Part shown: positions 9,456 to 19,544 of the stretch, one piece after another
Layout of the letters: every line of letters starts with the position of its first letter
Numbering within the stretch: the stretch's first letter is position 1
Source of the DNA: Nephrocerus scutellatus
Taxonomy: Eukaryota; Arthropoda; Insecta; Diptera; Pipunculidae
Assembly (NCBI GenBank): GCA_947095585.1
Contig: OX352765.1
Coordinates: 63,241,425-63,305,424, forward strand
Length of the DNA stretch: 64,000 nt
Reading direction: 5' to 3'
Translations under genes and position numbers: made by a program
The notes under the pieces: generated by a model
What the model saw: only the letters and a program-made list of their open reading frames with translations
Database searches by the model: none
What the model was told of the DNA's origin: nothing

Positions 9456-11334
9456 TTGACCATCTCAGCCTCGCCAAAAATTGCTGAGAACCTTAAAGGC
9501 TCAAACTATAAAGTTAACTGGCTCTTTGGGTTTATTTCAGGCTCAAAAAAGACCACAAAAAGAAAAAAGAAGACGCGAAATCGGTACCCGACAAGGTGCC
9601 ACCAAAACCAGGGAAATCAAGTCTGTCAGAAAGACAAAGGCATCACCCAACGACAACCAACACCAAAAATACAACAACCAAACCAGACCAGACTAAACGT
9701 TCCAAGAAACATGGCCTAGGAGTAGCAAGACCAACAAAGCCTACCGAGACCACGACAACACAGGGCCCTCAAGACAAGTCGGTTAGCCCAAACAATATCC
9801 AAAGTGCATGCAGATAAATCTGCATAGATCCAAAGAGGCCACTGCCAACTTATGCCAGCTTTTCGTAGCCAAAAACTGGGACATAGCTCTCATCCATGGA
9901 CAAAAAACGACAAAATTCTGGGAATACCAAACCATATAGGTAAGTTGTAAATCAAAGGAAACGAAAGACCAAGGACAGCAATAGCAATCCTATGTCGCCA
10001 CTCGTTCAACATTTACTCCCTAAATCAATTTATTTCCAGAGACCTAACCGCGATCTCTCTAGAGACGCCAAAAAACACCAGAAGCAAGAGCACCATCAAT
10101 TTTGCCACTGCCTACTTCCCGGGAGAAGAAGAAGACCCCCCCTCCGGAAATAACACAGAGCTTTGCAGAATACTGCATAGCTCACAGACAGAGTTTCGTG
10201 ATCGGATGAGATGCAAATTCTCACCACACAGTCTGGGGAAGCACCGACACAAACACAAGAGTTGAGCAACTTTTACACTACTTCTTTAAAAAAATATTAT
10301 TATAAAAAATGTGAGGAATCTCGAGGCTAAAAGAAGAGAGGTCAGAAAACTTTTTAACAAAGCCTCGAACCTCCCTTACGCTGCACTAAGAAACAGCAAA
10401 AGAAACAGTTGGAGAGAATTTTCAGAAAGTATTGACAAACTACCAACAGCAAGTCGTCTACACAAAGCTCTCTCCCTCGACCATAAAAACCCACTCGGCT
10501 CAGTCAAAAAACCAAACGGTGAATTGACATCCAACAGACTAGAAACTGTTGACTGATTAATAAAATGTTATTTCCCCAACTGCCGAATACTAGGCAACCA
10601 ACACAACACAAACCTTTACCATACCCCCGCGGAAGCCTACAGATGCTCAAATAACATCTTTGGCCCTTACAAATCCCCAGGAGGAGATGGAATATACCCG
10701 ATACTCCTACAACGTGGCTTGTACAAATTAGAATCTCTACTCGTAAGGCTCTACAAATCCAGCTATAGCCTAGAATACGTACCAAGGTGCTGGAGAGATG
10801 TATGAGTGATTTTCTTACCAAAGGTAGGGAAGAAATCCCCCGAGGATACAAGTTCTTACAGGCCTATCAACCTTACATCATTTGTTCTCATAGCCATGGA
10901 AAAAATGTTAGGTCACTACATAAGATCTAATATACTCCAATCAAATCCACTTAACCCCAGCCAATCTGACATATCCGACTGGAAAATCAACAGAAACAGC
11001 ACTTCATGAGCTGACAACTAAAATCGAAGACACACTCCGAAACAAAGAGATGTTACTATGCGCTTTCATCGACATCCAAGGCGCCTTCCACAACACTAAC
11101 TTCGAAGTAATTCAAACACAAGCTAGAACCAGGAGAATAGACTCCTCTATCATAGGATGGGTGATGTGCATGCTAAGGCGCATGCAATTATTCCCGCCCT
11201 AAGATTCCAAGGCAAAATACTCCAAATAATGCCTGAAGCCAAATACCTGGGGATAATGTTTGACCAAAAACTAACATGGAATTCCCATATATCATACATC
11301 ACCACCAAAGCTAACAAAGCTTGCTTCACTTGCC
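9456..11334 (+). mobile_element. RNase H-group LINE, second family, 3'-truncated
   Basis: A plus-strand LINE of a family different from that at 3583-6759. A short basic ORF1 tail (9456-9817) rich in Lys, Arg, Thr and Gln is followed by ORF2 with endonuclease, linker and RT. The 3' part (RNase H and 3' UTR) is absent; at about 11335 BEL/Pao integrase sequence resumes. It carries an internal deletion in the RT. With the Mag-like element it separates the two halves of the BEL/Pao element. Confidence 0.75.
9809..11334 (+). pseudogene. LINE ORF2: endonuclease and reverse transcriptase remnant
   Basis: Starts at ATG 9809 with MQINLHRSKEATANLCQLF (endonuclease start), then WDIALIHGQ where Glu of the QE pair is replaced by His-Gly. 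The middle (9960-10290) has ATAYFPGEEEDPPSG and an HSLGKHRHKH-like stretch around the catalytic DANAHH site. The linker (10311-10556) has SWREFSESIDKLP. The RT (10560-11180) has FGPYKSPGGDGIYPILLQ, SSYRPINLTS and LCAFIDIQGAFHNTNF, the last carrying the first catalytic Asp. The YADD region is deleted; from 11210 the thumb motif AKYLGIMFDQKLTWNSHI remains. At least four frame breaks are present. Confidence 0.8.
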
Positions 11335-12365
11335 CATGCATACCTTCGCTCCGAGTTCTGTTGAAAAAAATGCAAAGAAACTGTCAACACTGCAAAAATC
11401 TGTGAAGCATTCCGAAACCGCCGATAATGGCGGAACTGCCTCCAGCGAGACTTTTGACATTTACGCGACCATTTTCATATGTAGGCCTAGACTTCTTCGG
11501 CCTAATGTATGTGGTGATTGGTAGACGGATCGAAAAACGATGGTGAGTGTTGCTAACATGTCGTACTGTCAGTGCCATACACCTCAAGGTCGCGGCAAGC
11601 CTATCAACTGACTCCTGCATACTAGCACTTAAAAGGTTCATTTCAATAAGAGGCATGCCATTAGAAGTGTTTAGCGACAACGGCACAAATTTTTGAGGTC
11701 CCAGTGAAGAGTTGAACGAAGCCACTAACATATGCTAACACGTCGAAACCAACAAATTGGCAGATACATTCGCTGGACCGAATTTCAAATGGACGTTCAT
11801 TCCCCTTTCCTCACCCCATATGGGCGAAGCTGGGAAAGACTGGTTAGAGTCGGTAAAAAAACACTAAATAGCATAACTCCGACAAGGAGTCCGAAGAATT
11901 TCTGTTAAGCATGTTCGCTGAGGTGGAGAGCATCGTAAACTCGCGACCACATACCTACGTTCCATTAGATCACGAAAACGCCGAGGCTCTTCCGTTAACC
12001 GGAGAACTAAACGACGACGGTGTTCTCTACGAAAGAATTGACGAACTAGCGAGCAATATGCTAACTCGTTCTGGCGACGATGAATAGCTGAATAATTGCC
12101 CGACTTGACAAAACGTACGAAATGGTATCCAGCACAGAAGCCAATCCAAGAGGGTGATATCGTGCTAGTAGTCGATCCTTACAATTAGTTACGTTTCGGC
12201 CACGAACGTAAAAGGTAATAAAAGTTATTCCTGGAAGAGATGGTCGAGTTAGGTGCGCTGTGGTACAAGCTCAAAACGGCGTTTATACGAAACCCACTCG
12301 CTCGCTCGCTGTGCTGGATGTGGCCCAGTTTGACAATGATATGAAGCCAACTTAACCAGCTTACC
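11335..12365 (+). pseudogene. pol: BEL/Pao integrase (degraded)
   Basis: Begins with the zinc-binding end PSLRVLLKKMQRNCQHCKN, then AELPPARLLTFTRPFSYVGL (about 11425-11480) and DFFGLMYVVIGRRIEKRW with the first acidic residue. LSTDSCILALKRFISIRGMP and EVFSDNGTNF (about 11610-11695) carry the second Asp. Around 11900-12000 EEFLLSMFAEVESIVNSRP and TYVPLDHENAEALP carry the region after the catalytic Glu. The final domain (about 12115-12350) has WYPAQKPIQEGDIVLVVDP. Stops and frameshifts interrupt it. No RT or RNase H of this element was found; they appear deleted. Confidence 0.85.
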
Positions 12366-12374
12366 AGGGGGGAG
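12366..12374 (+). other. Polypurine tract of BEL/Pao element
   Basis: AGGGGGGAG directly precedes TGCTAACAAAC, the probable first bases of the 3' LTR, and follows the end of integrase coding. It would prime plus-strand DNA synthesis. Confidence 0.65.
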
Positions 12375-12643
12375 TGCTAACAAACTTTACTTCGGAGCAC
12401 CTGACGCTCGGCGAAAACAAACGTCATAAAAGAAAACAGATGACTATCCTTTCACAGTATATGCAGCCTCCTACTTCACGTATTTCCTTCCTTTTGCGAA
12501 AATCGACCATTTTGATTCAAAGTGTAGCAAAGAAAACACAGCATCGAGAGAAATCAGTTATCTATAATTAATTAATGAATTTTCTTATTATAATAAATTA
12601 TATAACTATAAAAAAAAACCTTGTACAGAAACAAAATAACAGC
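12375..12643 (+). repeat. BEL/Pao 3' LTR (end uncertain)
   Basis: Starts with TG after the polypurine tract. Contains the polyadenylation signal AATAAA near 12591 in an AT-rich context. The right end is a guess: ACA at about 12643 gives a CA terminus. The 5' LTR is not in the window in recognisable form, so the ends cannot be confirmed by comparison. Confidence 0.45.
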
Positions 12644-13648
12644 CCAAAAAAATTTTTTATGTAAATTCTCTAATAACCAAAAGTATACTAATTTCCGCTA
12701 TAAATGCTGAAATATAAAAACACACACGAAGCACTGCAACCCAACAACAAAAACCCCAATTGTAAAGCAAGCAACGCTTCCCACAGCGCACAACGCACAC
12801 AGAACACAGTCATTATAGTATGAAATAATCTGATGCCGCGAAAAAAAATTGTATGGGAGCTCCCGATCCCACGGCCCGATTACTTTCAATTTTAATAGAT
12901 AGTACATTCACCGGAAATATACATTTGTGCAAAACTTCGATAAAATCGGGATTTGGGAAGTTGCACTAATTATCTATTGCCAGATGACTTCTGGGTGGAT
13001 TATTCGTCTACATCCCCGGTTGCTTAAATCACTGCGCTCGCTCCGCTCGCCGGTGAGAGTTATATGGGAGCCCCCGACCCCATCCCCGGTTGCTTAAATC
13101 ACTCCGCTCGCGGGTGACAGTTGTATGGGAACTTCCCGAATCCATCCCCGTTTGCTTAAATCACTCCGCTCACGGGTGAGAGTTGTATGAAACCCCCCGA
13201 CCCGGGTCCTGATCTCTTTAAATGTTTACAAAAAGTGTTGTCTATCGGTGATACACATGCATATAAAATTTGAAAAAAATCGGGATTGTTGATATGCAAA
13301 CATGTGACAGCAGAAAAGTCAAATAAAAATATTTTTTTTATTGAGATTTTCATAAAAAAACACCGAATTTCCCAAAATTTCCTACTTTCCCGGTAGACTT
13401 TTCAAAACTTTCATACAAACCTTGTCCTTATAACTACAAACACAATAAAAAAAAATCAGCCAAATCGGCCGAGCCATTCTCAAGTGATGATCTTTCAAAC
13501 ATCTGGCAATTCATTTTTATATATATGTATATATTTGAAAAATTAAACGTCTCTACGCCGACACTTAAGAGCTTAAGGAGTTTAACCGCGCACGCTCTTA
13601 ATTTTGGATATAGTCCACAAGTCGAAACCGCAAACAGCGCCCCAACAA
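12644..13648. repeat. Dispersed-repeat region with a ~65-bp tandem repeat
   Basis: No gene seen. At 13013-13205 three copies of a ~65-bp unit run in tandem, each with CCCCGGTTGCTTAAATCACT, a CGCTCGCGGGTGA-like stretch, then TATGGGAGCCCCCGACCC. A related TATGGGAGCTCCCGATCCC lies at 12853. The reverse complement of this motif occurs at 63745-63775 in a Helitron-like end, so these are probably pieces of the same dispersed family. 13400-13530 is AT-rich with a TATATATG tract. Confidence 0.6.
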
Positions 13649-13880
13649 GCATTATGCTTGATTTACATTTGCGCGTGCGAGAAAAAATTAACAGGACGAC
13701 TATAGTTAAAGTGAAATTGTGGTTAGCCAGAAGAGATTAACACTTGGAGAAGTTTTATCTATAGCATTATGGTACCATTGAAAAATATACTACTTTTCTC
13801 GTCTGGCTAACCACAATTTCAATTTAACATTCGTTCTGCTCATTATTCTCGCACGGCACAAATGTAAATAAAGCATTATG
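13649..13880. repeat. Imperfect inverted repeat, ~85-bp arms
   Basis: Left arm 13649-13735 and right arm 13798-13880 are reverse complements with mismatches. The best segment is GTGAAATTGTGGTTAGCCAG on the left against its complement CTGGCTAACCACAATTTCAA on the right. The loop is about 62 bp. The outer third of the right arm (TTCTCGCACGGCACAAATG) recurs in the same orientation at 14173-14191, so the element may be larger or duplicated. It looks like a fold-back or MITE-type unit; no coding. Confidence 0.75.
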
Positions 13881-14204
13881 GTGACATTGAAAAATGGATG
13901 TGGTCAAGAATTCCGCCCCTGCGCAGTTTATGCTGCATGTTGGTCAAAAAGGCAGTTCTGCAGCCAAAGCAGTGCAACGTATCGGATGAAAATGCAGTAT
14001 AAATCGACTACGCAGTTTACTTTAAATTGGATGCAAATCCGCAAACGTCTTTTTCTACAAGCAGAATGTAAGTCGGTTTAAAATGCAGCCGTAATTTCGT
14101 GCATACGATCTGCCTGCGTTGCTTTTTTTTGTGCAGCGCAGGCAGCACAGCTGCTGAGTTCTTGCTCATTTTTTCTCGCACGGCCCAAATGCAAATCCAG
14201 CATT
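13881..14204. other. Unassigned spacer with a third inverted-repeat arm copy
   Basis: No protein similarity seen. The stretch is rich in GCAG and TGCA words (13915-14160). It ends at 14167-14204 with a copy of the 13838-13880 arm sequence, suggesting that the whole 13649-14204 block is one composite repeat. The 67-residue open frame at 13878 has no recognisable features. Confidence 0.5.
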
Positions 14205-14347
14205 AGGTCGACTGCCTATTTATTGAGTGCTTTCTATTTTTTATTCTAAATATTCCGCATTTGACATAAACTTTTATTTATTCTTTGTATTTTATTCCTT
14301 TTTTGGCTGTTCTTTTATTTCTTCTGAATATTTAGAACGTATTCTTT
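14205..14347. repeat. Left arm (outer part) of a split fold-back element
   Basis: Its reverse complement is found at about 31895-32051. Matching blocks include TTGAGTG..TTTATTCTAAA, CTTTGTAT, CCTTTTTTGGCT/CCTTTTTGGCTATT, ATTTCTTC and AGAACGTAT. The arm is interrupted at 14347 by the LTR array and continues at 31683. The unbroken fold-back would be ~510 bp with arms of about 240 bp. Confidence 0.8.
14344..14347. repeat. Target-site duplication CTTT (left)
   Basis: CTTT lies immediately before the first LTR (which then begins TG) and again at 31683-31686 right after the last LTR (which ends CA). Ty3/gypsy integrases usually duplicate 4-6 bp. No duplication flanks the inner units, so the array descends from one integration. 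Confidence 0.75.
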
Positions 14348-15336
14348 TGTGAGGAACAATTTTGAGGGAAAATTGCCCCACACATCAAATTTACATTTTT
14401 TATTTTGAATTTTTTATTTTGTAACCCTACGTGAGAATAAAGAAAGAATTTCCTACTTGTCACACCAAAAATGTCTGTATATTCCTGTATACAAATTGTT
14501 TTATCGACAGAATCACACAACCAAAAGAGTGATATGCCGACGGCACCTCAATTGCAGCAAAGTACACGAAACAGGTCGAAGTTGTCGCTGTAATCATCAT
14601 CTGGAGAGTGGTTCTTGATAAGAATCCCAAACTGATCTGACAAAAGAAAAGGCAATTATGCAAGACGATCACTGATAAGATGCCAAGCAGCAACATTAAA
14701 TAGAAAAAAAAAACTCTCCACACCGCGTAGCCACTCCCATTGCAGCGAAATGAAAACTAGCAAAATGCACTACGAGAAGAGTGGGGAAATAGGAGCGACG
14801 AGAAATCAACCAACACCGCATAAAGCATAATCGTTGACTAGAGAAAAGGGGGAGAGAGAGGAAATATGCAGTACATTAGCAACACAAGAGGACTGACTGG
14901 GTCAACGAACCAGCTGACCAGTTCAACGAACTACGCACCGTTCGCAACAAAAGAAGAGGGCTCGTCAACATTATATAAACTAATACAACCACAACAACAG
15001 CAAAGAATTTTGTGCACGCAATTGAACAGCTGAAATCGCAAACAGCGATTACATCAACAACAACACGAGATGTTCCGTTACCGACGCACAAAAAATTATA
15101 GACAACAGCAAGGAATTTTGTGCACGTAATTGAACAGCTGAAATCACAAACAGCGATTACAACAACAACAACGTGGCAAAACGATAGGAATATAGTAAAC
15201 AACAACAACCAGGAGAACCGGCCATACCAAAATTTTCGCATAGCAATAACGGTCATAACGGGACCATGGACCAACCGTAGGAAAATAGCAAGCCACGATT
15301 TCCCACGGTTCTAGCAGTTTAACCCGATTCGGCCAC

Positions 15337-15343
15337 TATAAAA
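15337..15343 (+). promoter_or_regulatory. LTR1 TATA box
   Basis: TATAAAA in the context CCACTATAAAAGGAGGC, the only strong TATA motif in U3. Transcription would be expected to start near 15367. The same motif is kept in all four LTRs (near 20477, 25621 and 31031). Confidence 0.65.
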
Positions 15344-15399
15344 GGAGGCAGAAATTCTGCAAATGGTCTCTTCCTTCTTGACTTCTGACCAGTTCAGCA

Positions 15400-15745
15400 G
15401 CATATCGACAAGCGAAGTATCCTTGCCATTTGCTCAGAACTAGACCTAGACTTTCTGTCACAGTGCACAAGCGGAGTACCTTTGTCACTGCTCAGGAACA
15501 CTGGACATAGACACTCTGTTACAGTGCACAAGCGAAGCATCTTTGTCACTGCTCAGAAGACTGGACTGGGACTATTCTGTCACAGTGCACAAGCGGAGTA
15601 CTTTTGTTACTGCTCAGGAACACTGGACATAGACATTCTGTTACAGTGCACAAGCGTAGTATCCTTGCCATTGCTTAGAACTAGACTTAGACTTTCTGCC
15701 ATAGTAAACAAGCGAAGTACCCTTGTCACTGTGCTACGAAGATAG
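15400..15745 (+). repeat. 61-bp minisatellite in the LTR (R/U5)
   Basis: Six tandem units of about 58-61 bp, each built around CAGTGCACAAGCGGAGTA and TTTGTCACTGCTCAG, alternating between two variants (ending ACTGGACATAGACA or ACTGGACTGGGACTA). Matching blocks lie at 20540-20885, 25684-26151 and 31094-31440. LTR3 has two extra units (+122 bp). The short plus-strand open frames across it are by-products of the repetition. Confidence 0.9.
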
Positions 15746-16015
15746 CATAGCCAACAGAATCACAACTTGAAAATTAGAATTAAGCCATTGAAATAACCAT
15801 TAACCCATTATAACTGATTTTTAAAGAATCATACTTAAGAATTAGAACTAAGTCACTGAAATAACCATACATTTATTATAACTTCTTTAAGGAAACAATA
15901 AACACAAAATCCTGAGTTCCTAAAATAAATAAAAATCTTTTATTGTAACGACCCTTTTGAACAAAAGCCCTGGTCACGCTGAATATACCCCGGCTGGGAA
16001 AAACCTCGTTACAAT

Positions 16016-16033
16016 TGGCGCTCGAACAGGGAC
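16016..16033 (+). other. Primer-binding site, copy 1 (tRNA-Lys type)
   Basis: TGGCGCTCGAACAGGGAC begins two bases after LTR1. It differs by one base from the complement of the 3' end of tRNA-Lys3 used by lentiviruses and, as I recall, by Osvaldo-like fly elements. Copies lie at 21157-21174 and 26423-26440. Confidence 0.8.
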
Positions 16034-16073
16034 TCTGGAAAACAAGTAGCAAGCAAAGAACGAACAAGGCACA

Positions 16074-16760
16074 ATGGTGAGGACAGGTTGGGTATACAAC
16101 CTCACGAAAGAGGAGCTACAGAAGTACTTGGCGGAGTTTAGGATGGACACAAACGGTGGAGTGGACGAACTGAGGAAACGATTTTTAACTTGTATCACGG
16201 GACGAGACGTAACTTCTGATGACGAACTCCGCCTTGTGGAATTGGAAACGAGACACAAACGTAGCCCATCACCCACACAATCGCCACTACTTAATCTGTA
16301 CGACACGACAGACGGCGAGAAACTGAAGACACCAGGGAACGGGTTAACAGTTCCAGTCATAAGCAACACTCAAGCGTTCGTAGAATCAAAACAGATCCGA
16401 GGAACAATGGCAACACCAGGAACACCATATGTGATGGTGATGGAGCAGGTTAGAAAGTGGTCGGTTCGGTATGATGGAGGGAAAGACCCGCTGTCGTTCA
16501 TCGAAAGACTTGAGGAACTGGTCGACGCCTATTCTATAGACAAAGATTTGCTGCCAAGGACCATGCCAGAATTGCTCCGTGACCGGGGACTGATGTGGTT
16601 CCGAAGCAACAACCAGAGATGGCAAAATTGGAGGCTGTTCAAGGAAGACTTTCTGAAGTTCTTTTTGCCCACAAGGTATTGGAAACATTTGGACGACGAA
16701 ATTCGCCAACGACGTCAGGCAGGACACGAAAACTTCAAGGACTTTGTAATAGCAATGTAA
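16074..16760 (+). pseudogene. gag: gag, copy 1 (N-terminal and capsid part)
   Basis: A 228-residue frame starting at ATG 16074, 40 bp after the primer site. Residues ~9-40 (LTKEELQKYLAEFRMDTNGG onward) look like a SAP-type helix-extended-helix. Residues ~110-228 are a Ty3/Arc-type capsid, with VRKWSVRYDGGKDPLSFIER and RDRGLMWFRSNNQRWQNW. The frame ends in a TAA that all three copies share, in the middle of the capsid C-terminal lobe. Downstream sequence is still gag but deleted and out of frame. Copy 1 has private changes (for example Leu at residue 38, Gln at 69 and 100) absent from copies 2 and 3. Confidence 0.85.
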
Positions 16761-17202
16761 AATCTAATGAGACACGCAGGATATTCAACGGTACAACAGG
16801 TGGAAAGAATCTTCAGAGGAGGAGGAGTACCAATATTATATTAAACGGAAGGACTTCGAGAACTTAAACGATCTAGTCGAACTAGCAGAAGATTTTGAGG
16901 GAATAGCTGGAACTCCGGTGCCAAATAGACCCAACACCCGACCAAAACAGGTGGAAAAGAATTGCATGATTGCACGCGACATCGACGGTCTTATAAACGT
17001 AAAAACAGCCTGCATGCGATGTGGTGAGGACGGACACATAAGACACAATTGTCATAACCCACAAATTTTGTTCTGCTGGGACTGCGGCCGCCGGAATACA
17101 AGAACGACAGAATGTTGTCGAAAACAAGCGGGAAACGACCGTGGGGACCGACGAAGCAGAGGTACGGTGGAGCCCCGGAGGAATGCACCTCGAACCCACT
17201 AA
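16761..17202 (+). pseudogene. gag: gag nucleocapsid, copy 1
   Basis: Beyond the shared stop, gag coding reappears after a deletion. The frame 16918-17202 carries a zinc knuckle CMRCGEDGHIRHNC (CX2CX4HX4C) and a second, degenerate one, CWDCGRRNTRTTEC, lacking its His. It then ends in an Arg-rich tail. This part would bind the genomic RNA. The deletion between capsid and knuckle differs from that of copy 3. Confidence 0.8.
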
Positions 17203-17603
17203 TTTTTCTACACTTTGACACAACTCGAATCTACGCCACCATCACTCTAGGAAAAGAAATCATCAGGGCCACAATCGATACTGGTGCTACCAAGAGTTTC
17301 GTGAGCAAGCAGTACGCAGAGGGCAGGAGGAGTGTGTCAAATAGTATATCTGTCAACACAATGGTTAGGATGGCTGAAGGCACGTCCCGACTGATTCAAG
17401 AGGCGATAAAATTGGATGTACAAATGGGAACCGAACACAATAAACTCGAATTTTTAATTCTCCCGGAAGCTGTGGATGATATCGTCCTAGGACTTGATTT
17501 TTTGGCGAAGATAAAAGCCAAATTAAGCTGTGGTGGTCAAACACTCCAGCTCCAGGAGAAAGTGGAACAACAGTGCGGAACTCTACGAGGCCTTACGGTT
17601 TAG
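17112..17603 (+). pseudogene. pol: Retropepsin (protease), copy 1
   Basis: A 163-residue frame overlapping the nucleocapsid frame by ~90 bp, as expected for pol read by frameshift. It holds the aspartic protease: IRATIDTGATKSFVS with catalytic DTG, and DDIVLGLDFLAKIKAK, the second conserved block. It ends at a TAG that copy 2 shares but copy 3 does not (CAG there). The protease active site itself looks intact. Confidence 0.85.
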
Positions 17604-18415
17604 ACAGGGATACCAACGGAGCAAGAAAGGCTCTCAGCTTTTCTCAAAGATGAGTTCCAACGATTTGACGAACTACCAGCAGTTTCAAACATCAGGGAGC
17701 ACAAGATAGTGATGCCCGATGAAAGAAATAATAAATACGGAAATAAACGAACTATTAGCAAAAGGCTAATCGAACCCTCGCACAGTCCGCACAGTGCACC
17801 ATAGTCCTCGTTAGAAAAAAAAAAACAGGAAAATGGAGACTCTGCGTGGACTACCGCGAGCTTAACACGCGATCTGCCACGAATTCAGCACATCCTGGAA
17901 CGGCTACGAGGAGCTAAGTTCATAAGTAGCCTAGATCTAAGAAACGGGTATTGCAGATACCCATGGAAAAGCACAGCAGGAAGTATACCGCTTTCACGGT
18001 TCCAGGGCGCGGCCTGTTTCAATGGCGTGTGATGCCTTTTGGATTGCACTCTGCGCCGGCTACATTCCAACGAGCACTCGATCAGGTCATCGGCCCGGAG
18101 ATGGAACCGCACGCATTCGCATACCTCGACGATATCATCATCATCGGGAAAACATTCTAGGAACACCTACGACTATAGGCGGCCAACTTGAAAATAAACC
18201 CAGAGAAGTGCGAATTCTGTAAGACAGAACTAAGGTATTTAGGACATGTAGTCAGCAGCCAAGGCATCCACACCGACCCGGAGAATGTCGCCGCCATCAA
18301 GGAATTACAGCCACCACGGAACGTACGAGAGCTACGGAGATACTTGGGTATCGAATCATGGTACCGCCGTTTCGTACATGATTTCTCGGAGACCACTGAC
18401 GGCACTGCTTAAAAG
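17604..18415 (+). pseudogene. pol: Reverse transcriptase, copy 1
   Basis: Fragments in several frames: GKWRLCVDYRELNT (about 17830-17865), a deletion and frameshift next to an A-tract (17815-17825), LPRIQHILERLRGAKFIS, then SRKYTAFTVPGRGLFQWRVM and AFAYLDDIIIIGKTF with the YLDD active site (18119-18160). After a TAG the connection domain follows (KINPEKCEFCKTELRYLGHV, ELRRYLGIESWYRRFVHDF). An 8-bp deletion (18394 region) shared with copy 2 ends it early. The catalytic aspartates are kept but the fingers are damaged. Confidence 0.85.
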
Positions 18416-19096
18416 GGCAAGCACTGAAGATGGACCGAAGAGCATCAAGCAGCGTTCGAACACCTAAAGGTCAAGCTGACAGAAGCCCCAATTCTCGCGT
18501 GCCCCGAATTCTCACAAAAGTTCTCACTCCAAACAGACGCCAGTGACAATGGCCTAGGAGCAGTGCTAACACAGGAGCTCGGCGGTTGTGAGAGAGTGAT
18601 AGCGTACGCCAGCCGACACTTAAACAAAGCTGAAAAGAACTACTCCCCCACCGAAAAGGAGTGCCTGGCAATAATTTGGGGAATTAGGAAGATGCGACCT
18701 TACCTAGAAGTATACAAATTCACGGTGATAACGGATCATCTTTCCCTGAAATGGTTAAATTCCATCTCGAGCCCCTCTGGAAGAATCGCACGATGGGTAC
18801 TCGAACTCCAACAATACACATTCGACGTTCAATACAGACGTGGAAAATTGAACGTCGTAGCAGATACGTTATCCCGACAACCACACGATTTGCAAATGGC
18901 TAATTTGGAAGACAACAAATCAGTGCCCAAGTGTAGGTGGCTGGAGAAAAGAATAAATCAAGTCATGGAGGAGCCAAAGAAGTATCCCGACTATGCGATC
19001 GAATCAGGACAACTGTATCGCCATATACCAACAGCAGGCTGTAGGGAAGATGCTCACACAGATAGCAAAGGAACCATGGGCAATAGTATGCGCTGA
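18416..19096 (+). pseudogene. pol: RNase H domain, copy 1
   Basis: The frame 18563-19096 holds the Ty3-type RNase H: RVIAYASRHLNKAEKNYSPT, KECLAIIWGIRKMRPYLEVY, KFTVITDHLSLKWLNS and VQYRRGKLNVVADTLSRQPH. Upstream, QTDASDNGLGAVL-type text carries the first catalytic Asp. The end runs into a ~240-bp deletion (at about 19028) that removed the integrase zinc domain in copies 1 and 2. Confidence 0.85.
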
Positions 19097-19445
19097 TCAA
19101 AGCACGGAAATACCATGCTCTTGGTGTTCTTCGACCGCTTCTCGAAATGGGTCGAGTTAATCCCGACGAGACGAGCAACCACGGACGAAGTCCAGAAGGT
19201 CTTCCGAGAACGTATTCTTGCACGTTACGGCGTACCAAAAGCCCTCATCACTGATAATGGGGCGCAATTCACAAGCAAAGTTAAGGTTACACGGACAATC
19301 GAAAGAGCGCACCGCTCACGTGAGCGAGCTTAAGGTATTCTACCAAAATCTTCCAAGAGGAAACATCAGCAGCTGGGAAACTAATCGCCAGGGAAAACCA
19401 AGTAGTTTTCAAAAATCATAAACCGTCGTCACAAAAACCAGCGAA
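19097..19445 (+). pseudogene. pol: Integrase remnant, copy 1
   Basis: The frame 19115-19333 holds the first half of the catalytic core: DRFSKWVELIP with the first Asp region, RYGVPKALITDNGAQFTSK with the second Asp. The part with the catalytic Glu and the C-terminal domain is deleted in all three copies. A short pol tail (to about 19440) and spacer lead to LTR2. The zinc domain is also missing here. Confidence 0.8.
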
Positions 19446-19544
19446 ATCGAAGCTACCAAATACGAAACAAAGAAAATAACGAAATTATAACAACAACTAC
19501 AAGCACAGCAAATAACTCAAGAAGCAACGGAGCAGAATAGCCAG

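Larger units (their letters stand above)
14348..16013 (+). repeat. LTR1 (5'-most LTR of the array)
   Basis: 1666 bp, TG...ACA ends. It alone carries a 58-bp segment (14761-14818) that LTR2-4 lack. U3 contains a direct duplication of ~67 bp (15001-15067 and 15109-15175, GAATTTTGTGCACG..TTGAACAGCTGAAATC). A TATA box lies at 15337-15343, the transcript probably starts ~30 bp further on, and R carries a 61-bp minisatellite (15400-15745). AATAAA signals lie at 15897 and 15924. Confidence 0.9.

Noticed and set aside
14876..15274. 132-residue minus-strand frame, repeated in every LTR
   Set aside because: It lies across U3 on the strand opposite to transcription, is Val/Leu-rich from reading CAACAACAA tracts backwards, and is repeated only because the LTR is.
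15482..15745. 87-104-residue plus-strand frames in each LTR
   Set aside because: They translate the 61-bp minisatellite; periodic low-information sequence with no independent support.
19097..19544. env gene of an errantivirus in the array element
   Set aside because: Only ~200 bp of unrecognised sequence lie between the integrase remnant and the next LTR; no env-like frame.
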